Source of the DNA: Microcoleus vaginatus PCC 9802
GTDB taxonomy: Bacteria > Cyanobacteriota > Cyanobacteriia > Cyanobacteriales > Microcoleaceae
DNA: 64,000 nucleotides
Reading direction: 5' to 3'
Assembly (NCBI GenBank): GCA_022701275.1
Contig: CP031740.1
Location: 5,407,001 to 5,471,000, forward strand
Shown here: in pieces, positions 1 to 9,097 of the stretch
Numbering within the stretch: position 1 is the first letter of the stretch
How the letters are laid out: every line of letters starts with the position of its first letter
Notes under the pieces: generated by a model
Databases searched by the model: none
What the model was told of the DNA's origin: nothing
Seen by the model: only the letters and a program-made list of their open reading frames with translations
Position numbers and translations under genes: made by a program

Positions 1-195
1 GGCCTGGCCTTGATAGATAATTGCCACCTGAGTCGGCATTTTTTCCCGTTCAAACAGGGGTTGCCCCGTCCGGTACCCGAGGAGTTGGCATTTAGCCACC
101 AAGGCTGACAGAGCCGTCTCTGAGAGTCGGTCAAAGGGAGGTGTTTTAGCTAGGAAATCCTGAATCTGGGAGAGGGAAACAGCGGAAGAAGTCAT
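1..195 (-). CDS. Peptidase-domain ABC exporter with N-terminal cyclic-nucleotide-binding domain (partial, N-terminus only)
   Basis: Only the first 65 codons are in the window, and the gene continues beyond position 1. The visible part (start MTSSAVSLSQIQDF, then PPFDRLSETALSALVAKCQL and a YRTGQPLF segment) reads like a cNMP-binding-type sensor domain. In cyanobacteria this domain often precedes a C39 peptidase and ABC exporter core in type I secretion systems. Its ATG overlaps the TGA of the parvulin gene upstream (ATGA, 192-195), so the two are probably translated together. The domain call comes from a short fragment plus the neighbour. The ABC and peptidase parts are inferred and not seen. 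Confidence 0.55.
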   Translation of the reverse strand, partial: MTSSAVSLSQIQDFLAKTPPFDRLSETALSALVAKCQLLGYRTGQPLFEREKMPTQVAIIYQGQA

Positions 196-941
196 GATAT
201 TGAAGACACGGAAGAGAGGGGCTGTAGCGGGCCTATTTGCGAGATCTGTTCGGCGAGCCAGCTTTCAAAGAGTTCGTTAATCAAGTGCAGCCGCATCGAT
301 TCATCGAGCTGGGCCGGCATGAACTTTTCTAGTCGAATAATTACCATCCATTCTGCCAGAGGACGTGGCGTCCAGAGTTGATTTGGCTGGCTGACGGACA
401 AAAGTTTGCTGATTGCCGGGTGGGGCTGGCTCAGGGGTACTGGGCCCAACAAGCCGCCTGACTTGGACTCGGGCCCTTCGGAATAGTCGCGGGCCACTTC
501 AGCAAAGGTTTGTTCCCCTTCGAGGATGCGAAAGTAAAGTTCGTTTGCCAGTGCTGGATTTTTGGTGCGTACCAGGGAATAGACTACGTGGTCTAGGCTG
601 GCTTTGCGGGTTAAAAAATAATTATCTACTTTAGGTCTCCAAGTGGCTTGCTTAAATTTTTCGATCAGCAAGGGCCTCACGGCCATCTCTTGAAGTTCTT
701 CTTCCGTCATGTTTTGGCTACGCAGCCAAGCTTCTTTAGCTTCGGGGGCTGTCAGTTGGTGTTGTGCCAGAAAGTTCTCGACGGCGGATTTGCGTTCTTC
801 GTCGCTGCAACTAAAGGATGCGATCGCTTGGTCTACTATTACACCCCGCAAGAATTGCGGCATTAACTGGTACCGCTTCAGGAGCGATGGCATATCCTGA
901 GCTTGCAGTAATTTATCGCCTATTTGAAAAAGTCCTGTCAT
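192..941 (-). CDS. PpiC/parvulin-type peptidylprolyl isomerase
   Basis: The 249-residue protein has an N-terminal all-helical SurA-like part (about 1-110) and a parvulin rotamase domain (about 115-210) with the family signature around FAEVARDYSEGPESKSGGLLGPV. Parvulins catalyse cis-trans isomerisation of X-Pro bonds. No signal peptide is visible, so it probably acts in the cytoplasm. A GGAGA ribosome site seven bases before the ATG supports the start. The stop overlaps the start of an ABC exporter gene (ATGA). Cyanobacterial RTX/bacteriocin exporters are often paired with such rotamases, so a role in preparing secreted substrates is likely but inferred. Confidence 0.85.
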   Translation of the reverse strand: MTGLFQIGDKLLQAQDMPSLLKRYQLMPQFLRGVIVDQAIASFSCSDEERKSAVENFLAQHQLTAPEAKEAWLRSQNMTEEELQEMAVRPLLIEKFKQATWRPKVDNYFLTRKASLDHVVYSLVRTKNPALANELYFRILEGEQTFAEVARDYSEGPESKSGGLLGPVPLSQPHPAISKLLSVSQPNQLWTPRPLAEWMVIIRLEKFMPAQLDESMRLHLINELFESWLAEQISQIGPLQPLSSVSSIS

Positions 942-1127
942 TTTTTTATCTCCAACTGACTTGCGCTTCCCCTTTTAATTTAGCTGTGGCAGGAAAAGAG
1001 CGACAACCACTAACCCCTCGATTCCCCGATGATAGCAGACCGTCAGTGGGCTAGCGCTATTGCTGTCTATTTCTTGACGCTCTGCCTAGCGAGGGGTTCC
1101 CCGCAGCTCTCATAATGGTAGCGGGAT

Positions 1128-1250
1128 GCGAGAGTGGGAGAGTGGGAAAATCTTTACTTCTGCCATCTTCCTTCTTGCCTCAACATCCATCCGTTAAATC
1201 CCGTACACTGCTTAGTTGCTGAACTTCCTTCTTCCTTCACTCTCGGAATA
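1128..1250. repeat. Purine-rich then pyrimidine-rich low-complexity repeat
   Basis: A purine tract (GAGAGTGGGAGAGTGGGAAAA) is followed by pyrimidine-rich stretches (CTTCCTTCTT type). The same arrangement recurs downstream of aroA at 13372-13512. The rest of the 942-1236 gap holds nothing else I recognise. It probably lies near the 3' end of the large glycosyltransferase gene transcribed from the right. Confidence 0.5.
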
Positions 1251-4200
1251 GTCTTTCAAAGAGTGTTCCGAGTTGGGTCGAGCAAGCGCGACTGTCGAGA
1301 TATTTCGGGTTTGCCGCCATTTTTTGCTGGATTCGATCGCGGTAGTGCCGGCGCAGTTCTGGGTTGGTTCCCAGTGCTATGCTGAGCTCTAAATAAGACT
1401 TCTCGCTGTCTGCTACCAGTTCCGGAATTAGCAGTTCTTCGAGCACTGCGGCTGATTGTCGCGATCGAGTTGTTTGCCCTTTTCTTACCACTATAGGCAA
1501 TCCGACCAACAGGGGTTCTGCCGCATAGCAGGCACTGCTGTATGGATAGGAGTCTAAATATATATCAGCCAATTCCAGACATTTTATGCAATCGGCGCGA
1601 GATGGCAGTGCTTTAATCACAACTAAGCGCTTTTTGTCAACCCCAAATTCGGCAAAGAGCGATCGAATTTGTTTGTAAAAAGGCACCGTCGGATAGTTTT
1701 TATTGTGGGAACTAAAGGGATACAAAACTAAAATAGAATTTGGTACCGCCGCAATAATTTTTGCCCAAGTTTCTCTCAATTCTGGGATAATTGTAAAAGC
1801 TTGAGCGCCGGACATGAACACTACAGAGTCCTCGGTGGCTCCCCAACTGCTGCGAGTCGGTTCAACTTGGGCAGGTGCTGATTCTACAGTATAGCTTAAA
1901 CAAACTCCCGAGCCTTTTAAAGTAATTAATTTTTCGCGATACTCTGCTGCTGCACCTGCAGGCAATGTCAAATCTCCGGCAAGGAAATAATCGATATTTC
2001 GGCTTCCGGTGGTTGCGGGGGTTGATCCACCGGTAGCTATTTGCACCCGCGCTAGTCGGTGCAGGCACAGGAGGGCGCTTGGTTGAGAAGTGTCGGTGGT
2101 ATTGGTGCAGATTAGCAGAATATCTAAATCGTGCGATCGCATTTCTCCAACTTGATTGGGCAAATCTTCGGACAGTTGCACCAGTTTGTCGGCGCAATTT
2201 TCGCAATATTTCCTCAGTCGCTCGTCTTGTACCTGGAAATGGTACACGATAATTTCAAATTGGCTTCTGTCTAAATATTCAAAAGTCGGAATTGCAGCAC
2301 GAGTCTCGGATTCATCACTAATTTTATCAAGCAAAAAGCCAACTCGGATTTTAGTTCTTTCAGGTTCTCTCTGAGGAAAATTCCCTTCTATTTGACAGCC
2401 GACATTTTTCTTCAAATAAAATTCCAGAATATCAGCTCGCTGACTCAATATATTGAGCAGATTGACCTCGCTCAAATACAAAGCTTGAAAACTAACATTT
2501 TTCGCAAGAAAAGGCGCCAAATAACGCCAAACTTCTGAATCTGGAAAACTGGCGATATTAGCAGCGACATACTTGATTAACTGCTGAAAATATTCAGAGT
2601 ACCTTTCTATTTCCCAGTTTTGTTTAAAATAACCGGGACACTGAAAGATAAATTTCAAAAAGTCGTCAAAAAACCACTGGGGAATTGCTGCATTTTTATA
2701 CTCAAGTGGCAACTGATAAGCGTCGCGGTACAGCATCGCTGCGAGGAGATATTGCATCTTATCGGCAATTTCCCCTCCTTCAGCAAGTTTCGAGGATAAC
2801 TGCTGGACAAAACTTTGTTCTTCCTCAGTTAAAGTTTCAGTTTTGAGGGCGCTATCTAGGAGCAACTTATGAGCTTTACCCATGTCTTTCAAGTAAGCAC
2901 TTTCTAATTTTTTCGCTGGCAAATTCAGCCAATATTCAGCTAGCTGTTGGCGGTATGGGCGCAGGGCGAGAAGAGGCTGTTTTGAGGGGAATTTATTGTA
3001 TTGATCAAGCAGTGCTGACAATTCCGATAAACCCGGCTGGGTTCTCAATGCCAACTTTTGGCGGATTGTCTGTTTGATTTGTTGATTCAAGAAACTGTAA
3101 TCAGGACTATTTAGTAGTTTTTTGTAAAATCTGACTACATCCTTATGATTTTCCCCAGCCGCAAAGTTTTTCCAAGTTTGTTGTTCGGGATGAATCCGCA
3201 GTGAGGACAGTTTTTCGTCTACAAATCCGATATGATAGTTGCCCATGATTCGCCACCACATATCTAAGTCTACATACTGAGATAATCCCGAATCAAATAA
3301 TCCTATTTCTTCAAAGACTCGCGCGGCAATTAAGACGGTACTCGGTTCGCCAATTTTGTTTATCGGGTTGTTCAAGCAGTTAGTATCGGCCAGTAATTCT
3401 TTTCCGGGCTGAATAGACTTTAAATTTGACCAACTTTTATGCAAATCTTTAATGGATTGGGAAGCTAGGCGCAAAATTGGGTTAGATTCATTGTCAGCTA
3501 TGGTGATACCACGCGGGGAGAAAACCATACCTATTTCTGGGTTTTGTTGGGCGACGGCGACCATTTTCTCAATACATTCGGGTGCGAGCAAGTCGTCTTG
3601 AAACAGAAATTTAATGTATTGGCCTTTTGCTTGGGATATGCAAAAGTTCCAGTTTTGTGATAAGCCGTAGTTGCGGTGCAGGATGATGCGGAAATCGACT
3701 GACGTTTGCGATTGGAATGATTGGGCGATCGCAACTGTTTCGTCTGTGGAGCCGTCGTCGGATATAATCAGTTCTATGTTAGGGTAGGTTTGGGCCAAAG
3801 CACTGTTGATGGCTTCTCCAATAAATGCTTCTCCGTTGTATGTCGGAATGCAAATGCTAACCTTCGGCTGCCCGTTTTGTAGTTCTGCTTGGGATTGATT
3901 TTTTTGCTGTGATGGTGGCAACTCAGCCATAATTTTGGCCGACTTAGCTTTGGCTGTTCCTGACAGAGGTATGCTTTGAAAGTTATCGGTAATCTCGAGA
4001 ATATATTCGAGACGTTTTCTAATTTTATTACCTGTAACTTGCGGGTGAAGTAAAGTCTGAATTTCCTCAGCAGCTATCGCTCCAACTTGCTGAGCTTCCC
4101 GGTAATTGTTAAAGACGTACCGCATTAAATAAGCAGCGTGCTCGACATCCACTTCTGCCCAAACATTGCCTTTTTTGTAGGGCCCGCAATCTTTCTCAAT

Positions 4201-5109
4201 TGGGATTAACTTATACTTGACTAAATAGCTGTTGCCGACATTCATAAATTCTGTATTTGATGAATAGCCGGTGGCAATTACGGGTTTGCCGTAAAACATG
4301 GCTTCAGCCATTGTTAAGCCAAATCCTTCGCAGCGGTGCAGGGATACATAACAGTCGCAATTGTAGAGCAAACCGTTAAGTTTATTTTTGGACAAATAGC
4401 CGTCTAGATGTTTGATATTTGAATTATTGGCTATGGCTGAGTTTAAGGATGCTGGCGCCGCTGAAAATGTGTGGGAATTAGAAGATTTGATGACCAATAA
4501 TACGCTGTTATCTTCCCCAAAAGCTTGTTTAAAGGCTTGAATTGTCGCTAAAGTATTTTTGCGCTCGATGCGACTAGAAAAGTCGAAGACAAACAAGAAA
4601 ATAAATTTATTTTTCGGTAAATTCAGTGCTTCTCTGTTCAGGGAAGGTGCGGGGAGAGCAATACTAGGCATGATTTTGATAACGGGAATTGGCGCAAGTG
4701 CAGAAATTGCCTCGGCGCAATAGTTGCTGTAAGTCCATATTTCGTGAAAGTGATTAAATGCTGGCTGCCATTCTGGGGGAAAGGCGGGAAGTTCCCAGGC
4801 CCAAAAGCCGATGTTGTATTTGTTTTCAAAATAGGTGGAACCTGTATGTTTGATAAACGTTGCAACTTCATCGGCGTTGACTTGAATTAAGTTTACGGGA
4901 TAGGGATTATCTTGGCTAAAATTTTGATAGGTGGTGTCTTTCTTGCGGTGGGGACTGCGGGTAAAATTGTTTATGGCGAAGGGAATCCCGGCGGCTTCTG
5001 CAGCCCTGATATTTGCTCGGACACCTTCTCCTATGCCAAATTCGCCGTTGATGTAGCCGGCGATATTCATTCCTAGATTAGGGTTCATAGTTTCTAATGT
5101 ATTTAGCAC
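1237..5109 (-). CDS. Three-domain glycosyltransferase fusion (GT4 + GT2 + O-GlcNAc-transferase-like)
   Basis: The 1290-residue protein joins three sugar-transfer modules. Residues about 1-385 look like a GT-B, family-4 enzyme, with HRCEGFGLTMAEAMFYGKPV near the donor-binding site. Residues about 410-650 form a GT-A, family-2 domain beginning VSICIPTYNG, with an ISDDGSTDET nucleotide-sugar motif. Residues about 920-1290 resemble the catalytic half of SPINDLY/OGT proteins (GT41-like), including ADIYLDSYPYSSACYAAEPL. A helical linker of about 250 residues lies between the last two. No TPRs are seen in front of the OGT-like part. The frame may start at GTG 5109 or at ATG 5088. Neighbours are further transferases, so it probably builds or attaches a surface glycan; acceptor and sugar are unknown. 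Confidence 0.8.
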   Translation of the reverse strand: MLNTLETMNPNLGMNIAGYINGEFGIGEGVRANIRAAEAAGIPFAINNFTRSPHRKKDTTYQNFSQDNPYPVNLIQVNADEVATFIKHTGSTYFENKYNIGFWAWELPAFPPEWQPAFNHFHEIWTYSNYCAEAISALAPIPVIKIMPSIALPAPSLNREALNLPKNKFIFLFVFDFSSRIERKNTLATIQAFKQAFGEDNSVLLVIKSSNSHTFSAAPASLNSAIANNSNIKHLDGYLSKNKLNGLLYNCDCYVSLHRCEGFGLTMAEAMFYGKPVIATGYSSNTEFMNVGNSYLVKYKLIPIEKDCGPYKKGNVWAEVDVEHAAYLMRYVFNNYREAQQVGAIAAEEIQTLLHPQVTGNKIRKRLEYILEITDNFQSIPLSGTAKAKSAKIMAELPPSQQKNQSQAELQNGQPKVSICIPTYNGEAFIGEAINSALAQTYPNIELIISDDGSTDETVAIAQSFQSQTSVDFRIILHRNYGLSQNWNFCISQAKGQYIKFLFQDDLLAPECIEKMVAVAQQNPEIGMVFSPRGITIADNESNPILRLASQSIKDLHKSWSNLKSIQPGKELLADTNCLNNPINKIGEPSTVLIAARVFEEIGLFDSGLSQYVDLDMWWRIMGNYHIGFVDEKLSSLRIHPEQQTWKNFAAGENHKDVVRFYKKLLNSPDYSFLNQQIKQTIRQKLALRTQPGLSELSALLDQYNKFPSKQPLLALRPYRQQLAEYWLNLPAKKLESAYLKDMGKAHKLLLDSALKTETLTEEEQSFVQQLSSKLAEGGEIADKMQYLLAAMLYRDAYQLPLEYKNAAIPQWFFDDFLKFIFQCPGYFKQNWEIERYSEYFQQLIKYVAANIASFPDSEVWRYLAPFLAKNVSFQALYLSEVNLLNILSQRADILEFYLKKNVGCQIEGNFPQREPERTKIRVGFLLDKISDESETRAAIPTFEYLDRSQFEIIVYHFQVQDERLRKYCENCADKLVQLSEDLPNQVGEMRSHDLDILLICTNTTDTSQPSALLCLHRLARVQIATGGSTPATTGSRNIDYFLAGDLTLPAGAAAEYREKLITLKGSGVCLSYTVESAPAQVEPTRSSWGATEDSVVFMSGAQAFTIIPELRETWAKIIAAVPNSILVLYPFSSHNKNYPTVPFYKQIRSLFAEFGVDKKRLVVIKALPSRADCIKCLELADIYLDSYPYSSACYAAEPLLVGLPIVVRKGQTTRSRQSAAVLEELLIPELVADSEKSYLELSIALGTNPELRRHYRDRIQQKMAANPKYLDSRACSTQLGTLFERLFRE

Positions 5110-5266
5110 AGTGTAGTGTGGATTTTTTGAGAAAAAGCAGAATTAATTGATCAGCTCAATTGCGCTAAAAAAGGGTAGGCTAGAGAACAAATTATAATTT
5201 TGCTGAATATTTGCTAACATATAGCAATCCTGGAGGATTGGTGAATAAGATTTAAAGGAAACGGTC

Positions 5267-5395
5267 TTAATGCAGACCAAGAGAAGAGAAAAGAAAAAAA
5301 GTTCGCAATAGAGAATTTAGTGCTTGACAAAGATAGCGATCGCCATTGTATACTGGCATCGCAATGCTAACCTTCGGCTGGTTGTCTGTCGGCAT
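5267..5395 (-). pseudogene. N-terminal relic of a GT2 glycosyltransferase
   Basis: On the minus strand an ATG at 5395 opens a 42-codon frame starting MPTDNQPKVSIAMPVYNGDR and continuing YLCQALNSLL. This is the canonical beginning of a family-2 glycosyltransferase. After about 30 residues the sequence turns to low-complexity Phe/Ser codons and stops at 5267, so the catalytic domain is missing. The stretch AATGCTAACCTTCGGCTG is shared exactly with the GT2 domain of the adjacent fusion gene (near 3850-3867). It is read as a deletion remnant of an old transferase gene. It could instead be a leftover of recombination between GT2 domains. Confidence 0.65.
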
Positions 5396-5445
5396 GGGTT
5401 GCTCTGTTTTATTTTACGATAAACTAATCAGGAATTTTAGAGAAA

Positions 5446-7119
5446 GTGATCGATCGCGCCAACCACGACTTCTTGAAGCTGCTACCGCCGGATGCTAAAG
5501 TCATTGTCGAAATTGGCTGCGGTACGGGCTCGACGGGCGAACAGTACAAACTGATCAATCCCCATTGTCAGTATATTGGCATTGAATGCGATCGAGAAAA
5601 AGCTAAAATTGCAGTCGATCGGCTAAACTGGGTGACAGTAGCCGATATTGAAGAAATTACTCTCGAAAGTCTCGACATCGCCCCAGGAACCGTCGATTGC
5701 TTAATTTTCGGCGACTTGCTACCGTATCTCAAAAACCCTTGGGAAGTCCTCAAGCAGTACAGTGCTTTGCTGAATCCAGAGGGGCAAATTCTCGCCAGAA
5801 TCCCTAATGTTCAATACTGGCGGCGAATTGTCAATCTGCTGCGGGGACAGTGGGAGAATCCCGACAGTAAGATGCAGCACTGGTTTACCCTAGAAAGTAT
5901 TAAATCACTATTTGCTCAAGCCGGATTGCAGGTTTACGAATTTCAAGGGAAGGGACACAAAACCGAAAATTTTGTCCACTTTCAGGAATTACTGCATCCA
6001 ATGGTAAAGGCTTTAGAGCTCACATCGAGCAGTTTTGCTACGGAAACTGGTGCTGAACATTATATCGTGCGATCGACCAAATCGACCGTACCTGCGCGCA
6101 GACTGCTGATTCAGACTATCATTATGGCTCCTACAGGGTGCGATCGCGTGCGAGTTTTGGAACCGGACAAATTTAGCGCCACAATTCCCGGTGTCCGCAC
6201 CGTATCCGGCGTGAAAACAGCAGGATTAATTCCCCCTCTGCCGGAAGAAGAAAAAGTTTTCATCTGGCAGCGGACAATCATGCAATATCCTGCCTACATT
6301 CCCCAACTCAAAGAACTCCTGCAACAAGGCTATTTAATAGTAGCTGAAATTGACGACAATCCCATCCGCCGCCGCGAATATGCAGATAATAATTACCTCA
6401 GCTATCGCGGCTGTCACTGCGTTCAAACTTCTACGGAACCGCTAGCAAAAATTTTGCGGTCTTACAATCACAATGTTGCGGTATTTCCCAATCAATTAGC
6501 TTATCTACCTCCGCCGCGAATTTATCCGGCAGAAGATACAGTCACAATTTTTTTTGGTGCACTCAACCGCGAAAAAGATTGGCAGCCGATTATGGCGGCA
6601 CTCAATCGCGTTTTAGTGGCACACAAGCACCGGATTCGAGTTAAAGTAATCCACGACCGAATTTTTTTTGAATCCTTGAAAATACAGCAAAAAGAATTTG
6701 AACCATTTTGCAGTTACGAACGGTATCAAGAAATCATGTACAGTTGCGATATAGCTTTGCTGCCGCTTGTTTCCAACCCGGTTAACGAAACAAAATCCGA
6801 CTTAAAATTTATTGAATGTGCAGCGCGGGGAGTAGCGGTGCTGGCAAGTCCCACCGTGTACGAACATTCGATAGTCGAAGGTGAAACCGGATTAATTTAT
6901 AGATATGAAAAAGAGTTTGAAATTAAGCTGAATTCCCTGATTTCTGACACTTCTCGGCGCCGGGAAATAGCCGCGAATGCTTACGAATGGGTGCGCGACA
7001 ACCGCTTGCTGTGCGGGCACTACCGACAGCGGCGAGATTGGTACTTACAGATGCGAGACGAGTTGCCACGTTTAAATGCTGAGTTGCGCGATCGCCTGCC
7101 GGAGTTATTTGGTGACTAA
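5446..7119 (+). CDS. Class I SAM-dependent methyltransferase fused to a GT-B glycosyltransferase
   Basis: The 557-residue protein starts at GTG with a weak purine-rich site upstream. Residues about 10-200 are a Rossmann methyltransferase; VIVEIGCGTGSTGEQY is motif I and IECDREKAKIA is the acidic-loop region. Residues about 220-557 look like a GT-B glycosyltransferase or glycan-phosphorylase fold, with a late FIECAARGVAVLASPTVYEH segment matching the donor-binding region of family-4-like enzymes. Such fusions occur in polysaccharide and O-glycan clusters, where the methyltransferase may cap the sugar the other domain adds. It is divergent from the 1237-5109 gene, separated by the GT2 relic. 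Confidence 0.75.
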   Translation: MIDRANHDFLKLLPPDAKVIVEIGCGTGSTGEQYKLINPHCQYIGIECDREKAKIAVDRLNWVTVADIEEITLESLDIAPGTVDCLIFGDLLPYLKNPWEVLKQYSALLNPEGQILARIPNVQYWRRIVNLLRGQWENPDSKMQHWFTLESIKSLFAQAGLQVYEFQGKGHKTENFVHFQELLHPMVKALELTSSSFATETGAEHYIVRSTKSTVPARRLLIQTIIMAPTGCDRVRVLEPDKFSATIPGVRTVSGVKTAGLIPPLPEEEKVFIWQRTIMQYPAYIPQLKELLQQGYLIVAEIDDNPIRRREYADNNYLSYRGCHCVQTSTEPLAKILRSYNHNVAVFPNQLAYLPPPRIYPAEDTVTIFFGALNREKDWQPIMAALNRVLVAHKHRIRVKVIHDRIFFESLKIQQKEFEPFCSYERYQEIMYSCDIALLPLVSNPVNETKSDLKFIECAARGVAVLASPTVYEHSIVEGETGLIYRYEKEFEIKLNSLISDTSRRREIAANAYEWVRDNRLLCGHYRQRRDWYLQMRDELPRLNAELRDRLPELFGD

Positions 7120-7194
7120 ATGCGGTAAGATTTATAGGGTTATTGTGCGATCTTACTGTTTTATTGTTTAATTTCTAATTGTTACTCCACACCA

Positions 7195-8061
7195 ATGCGA
7201 ATTCTATTCACTATTGCTCACTTTTACAATCCCAGCGGCGAGGGGAAACACGCTTCCCAGCGAAATGATCCGCAACCACGACTGAATGCTTTAACCGCTT
7301 GCGTGACAGCGCTGCAAGCTTTGTACGGCAAATCCCAGTCCATGATTGACATTAGCGAATGTGCAACTATCCCAGCAAATCAATCTCAACAGCACGAAAT
7401 TGACATTGTTGTTTGCACTACTCAAGGTTATCATCTGTTGCCCCAACTGCCAGTGCAGCCCAGATGTTTTATGCACCACGCTACCAAATGCGAACCGCTG
7501 CTTTTGGGGTTTGAGTGTCAAGCAGTTTTGCGAGCGTGTCTAGACAAATACGATTATTTTTGTTATTTGGAAGATGATTTAATTCTGCATGATCCGTGGT
7601 TTTTTAGTAAATTAAAGTGGTTTACGCATCACGGGGGAAATGGGAATTTGCTGCAACCTAATCGCTATGAAATAGCGCCTAAAGGCGCGGTTTTTAAAGC
7701 ATATGTTGATGGTGATTTAGCAGACTCAGCGACTTCTCCCTTTCAAAATGTAGAGGAGCAGCGGCAGTTAATGGGAAAAATCATGGAACAAACAGTCGCT
7801 TTTGAGCGGGCTTTGAATCCTCATTCCGGCTGCTATTTTTTGAATGCGGAACAGATGGCACACTGGGCTAAGCAGTCTCATTTTTTGGACAGAGATACTA
7901 GCTTTATCGGCCCGCTGGAAAGTGCCGCGACTTTAGGAATTATGCGGACTTTTAGAGTTTACAAGTCAACTCCTTCCTATGCTAACTTTTTGGAGATTCA
8001 ACATTTTGGAACGAGTTTTCTGAATTTGATTGGTAATAAGGTGAGGGTGCCACAAGCATAA
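7195..8061 (+). CDS. Uncharacterised protein, possible GT-A-type glycosyltransferase
   Basis: The 288-residue protein begins MRILFTIAHFYNP and has no signal peptide. A central CYLEDDLILHDPWFFSKL segment places an acidic EDD triad after a hydrophobic strand. That looks like the metal-binding DxD region of GT-A transferases. It lies 75 bases after the methyltransferase-glycosyltransferase gene on the same strand, so the two may be co-transcribed. I do not recognise a named family, and the transferase call rests on the EDD motif and the context only. Confidence 0.55.
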   Translation: MRILFTIAHFYNPSGEGKHASQRNDPQPRLNALTACVTALQALYGKSQSMIDISECATIPANQSQQHEIDIVVCTTQGYHLLPQLPVQPRCFMHHATKCEPLLLGFECQAVLRACLDKYDYFCYLEDDLILHDPWFFSKLKWFTHHGGNGNLLQPNRYEIAPKGAVFKAYVDGDLADSATSPFQNVEEQRQLMGKIMEQTVAFERALNPHSGCYFLNAEQMAHWAKQSHFLDRDTSFIGPLESAATLGIMRTFRVYKSTPSYANFLEIQHFGTSFLNLIGNKVRVPQA

Positions 8062-8177
8062 TGAGTGGCTGGGTTGGGGCGGGTTTTGTGTTAATATTGT
8101 CTGCTGTTGGTTCGGATTGTGGACTCGGGTACGCCTCTAAAGGCTTCGGATATATAACAACGCATCAACTGATTATT

Positions 8178-8981
8178 CTAGGGATGCAAAACATCGCCGA
8201 TTTTAACTGTGCCGCTGTTGATAATTTTGGCTAGAACTCCAGTTTGTGCGTGACCGAATTCCTTTTGCAGTAAACTGAGTAGGGAAATATCCCGATCGCC
8301 TGTTTCTGGATTCACTTCTATATTGACACAGCGATTGATTCGTGCTGTAACTTCTATGCGCGCCGTGCCTAATTGAAACTGTTTTCCGATCAACTCAAAT
8401 TCTGACCAAGCTGCCATACCTTCTAGCACAATGTTCGGGCGAAATCGACCCACGTCAATGTTTTGAAGAGCGATTTCTGTTAATTGGTCTAATGTGGCTT
8501 GACTGAGTAAAGAGATGTGTACGGGTTCTCGATCGGGATAACGAGTTTCGCCACTGGTGTCGCCGACTAAATGCAAAGGTGCAAACTGCGGGTGTCTCGC
8601 TTCTTTTGTGGATTCAATTGCCGCCAGATATTCTGTGAAAAAAGTGCCGATGCGATCGCGCCCCGCTGCTGTGTTCGTTGCTGCGGATAACACTTCAACT
8701 CCTTGACGCTTGACTGTTAAAACGGTCGTTTCCGGTTGATAATCACATTCTAAAGCTGCTAACAGAGGCCAATCATTTTGAACGGCAAAATGTTTTTTGC
8801 TCATCCAAGGCACATTATCTGCGGGCATCTTTGCAGCTTCAAGATTATCTGCAAACATTAAGGCAAAAGCTCGATCGCCCTTAATTCCGTGTCCTGCTGT
8901 TAAAGCAAACTCCGACATTGCTTGGGGTGTCAGCCCTTTAATTGGATAAATAAATAACTGTTTTATTGTTGCAGATATCAT
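8178..8981 (-). CDS. MOSC-domain protein
   Basis: The 267-residue protein has an N-terminal MOSC beta-barrel (IKQLFIYPIKGLTPQAM) and a C-terminal MOSC domain with RFRPNIVLEG and the conserved cysteine in INRCVNIEVNPETGDRD. MOSC proteins handle activated sulfur for the molybdenum cofactor or reduce N-hydroxylated compounds using it. The family arrangement matches YcbX/mARC-like proteins, but no ferredoxin domain is fused here. Substrate is unknown. It stands alone, convergent with the GT-A-like gene. Confidence 0.85.
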   Translation of the reverse strand: MISATIKQLFIYPIKGLTPQAMSEFALTAGHGIKGDRAFALMFADNLEAAKMPADNVPWMSKKHFAVQNDWPLLAALECDYQPETTVLTVKRQGVEVLSAATNTAAGRDRIGTFFTEYLAAIESTKEARHPQFAPLHLVGDTSGETRYPDREPVHISLLSQATLDQLTEIALQNIDVGRFRPNIVLEGMAAWSEFELIGKQFQLGTARIEVTARINRCVNIEVNPETGDRDISLLSLLQKEFGHAQTGVLAKIINSGTVKIGDVLHP

Positions 8982-8996
8982 AAATTTTAGGAAGTT

Positions 8997-9080
8997 ACTA
9001 CAATTTTAAATCTCACTCTTGTCCCCCCTTACTCAGGGGGGCTAGGGGGGTAGAAGCTATTTCACCAACCCTTAATAAAA
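8997..9080. repeat. Short GC hairpin repeat upstream of the MOSC gene
   Basis: A run TCCCCCCTTACTCAGGGGGG followed by CTAGGGGGGT can fold as a hairpin. Sequences like this are common dispersed elements in cyanobacterial intergenic DNA. It sits between the 5' end of the MOSC gene and the 3' end of the monooxygenase-like gene, where it could act as a terminator for the latter. Confidence 0.4.
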
Positions 9081-9097
9081 TTGCTATAAAAACCAGA

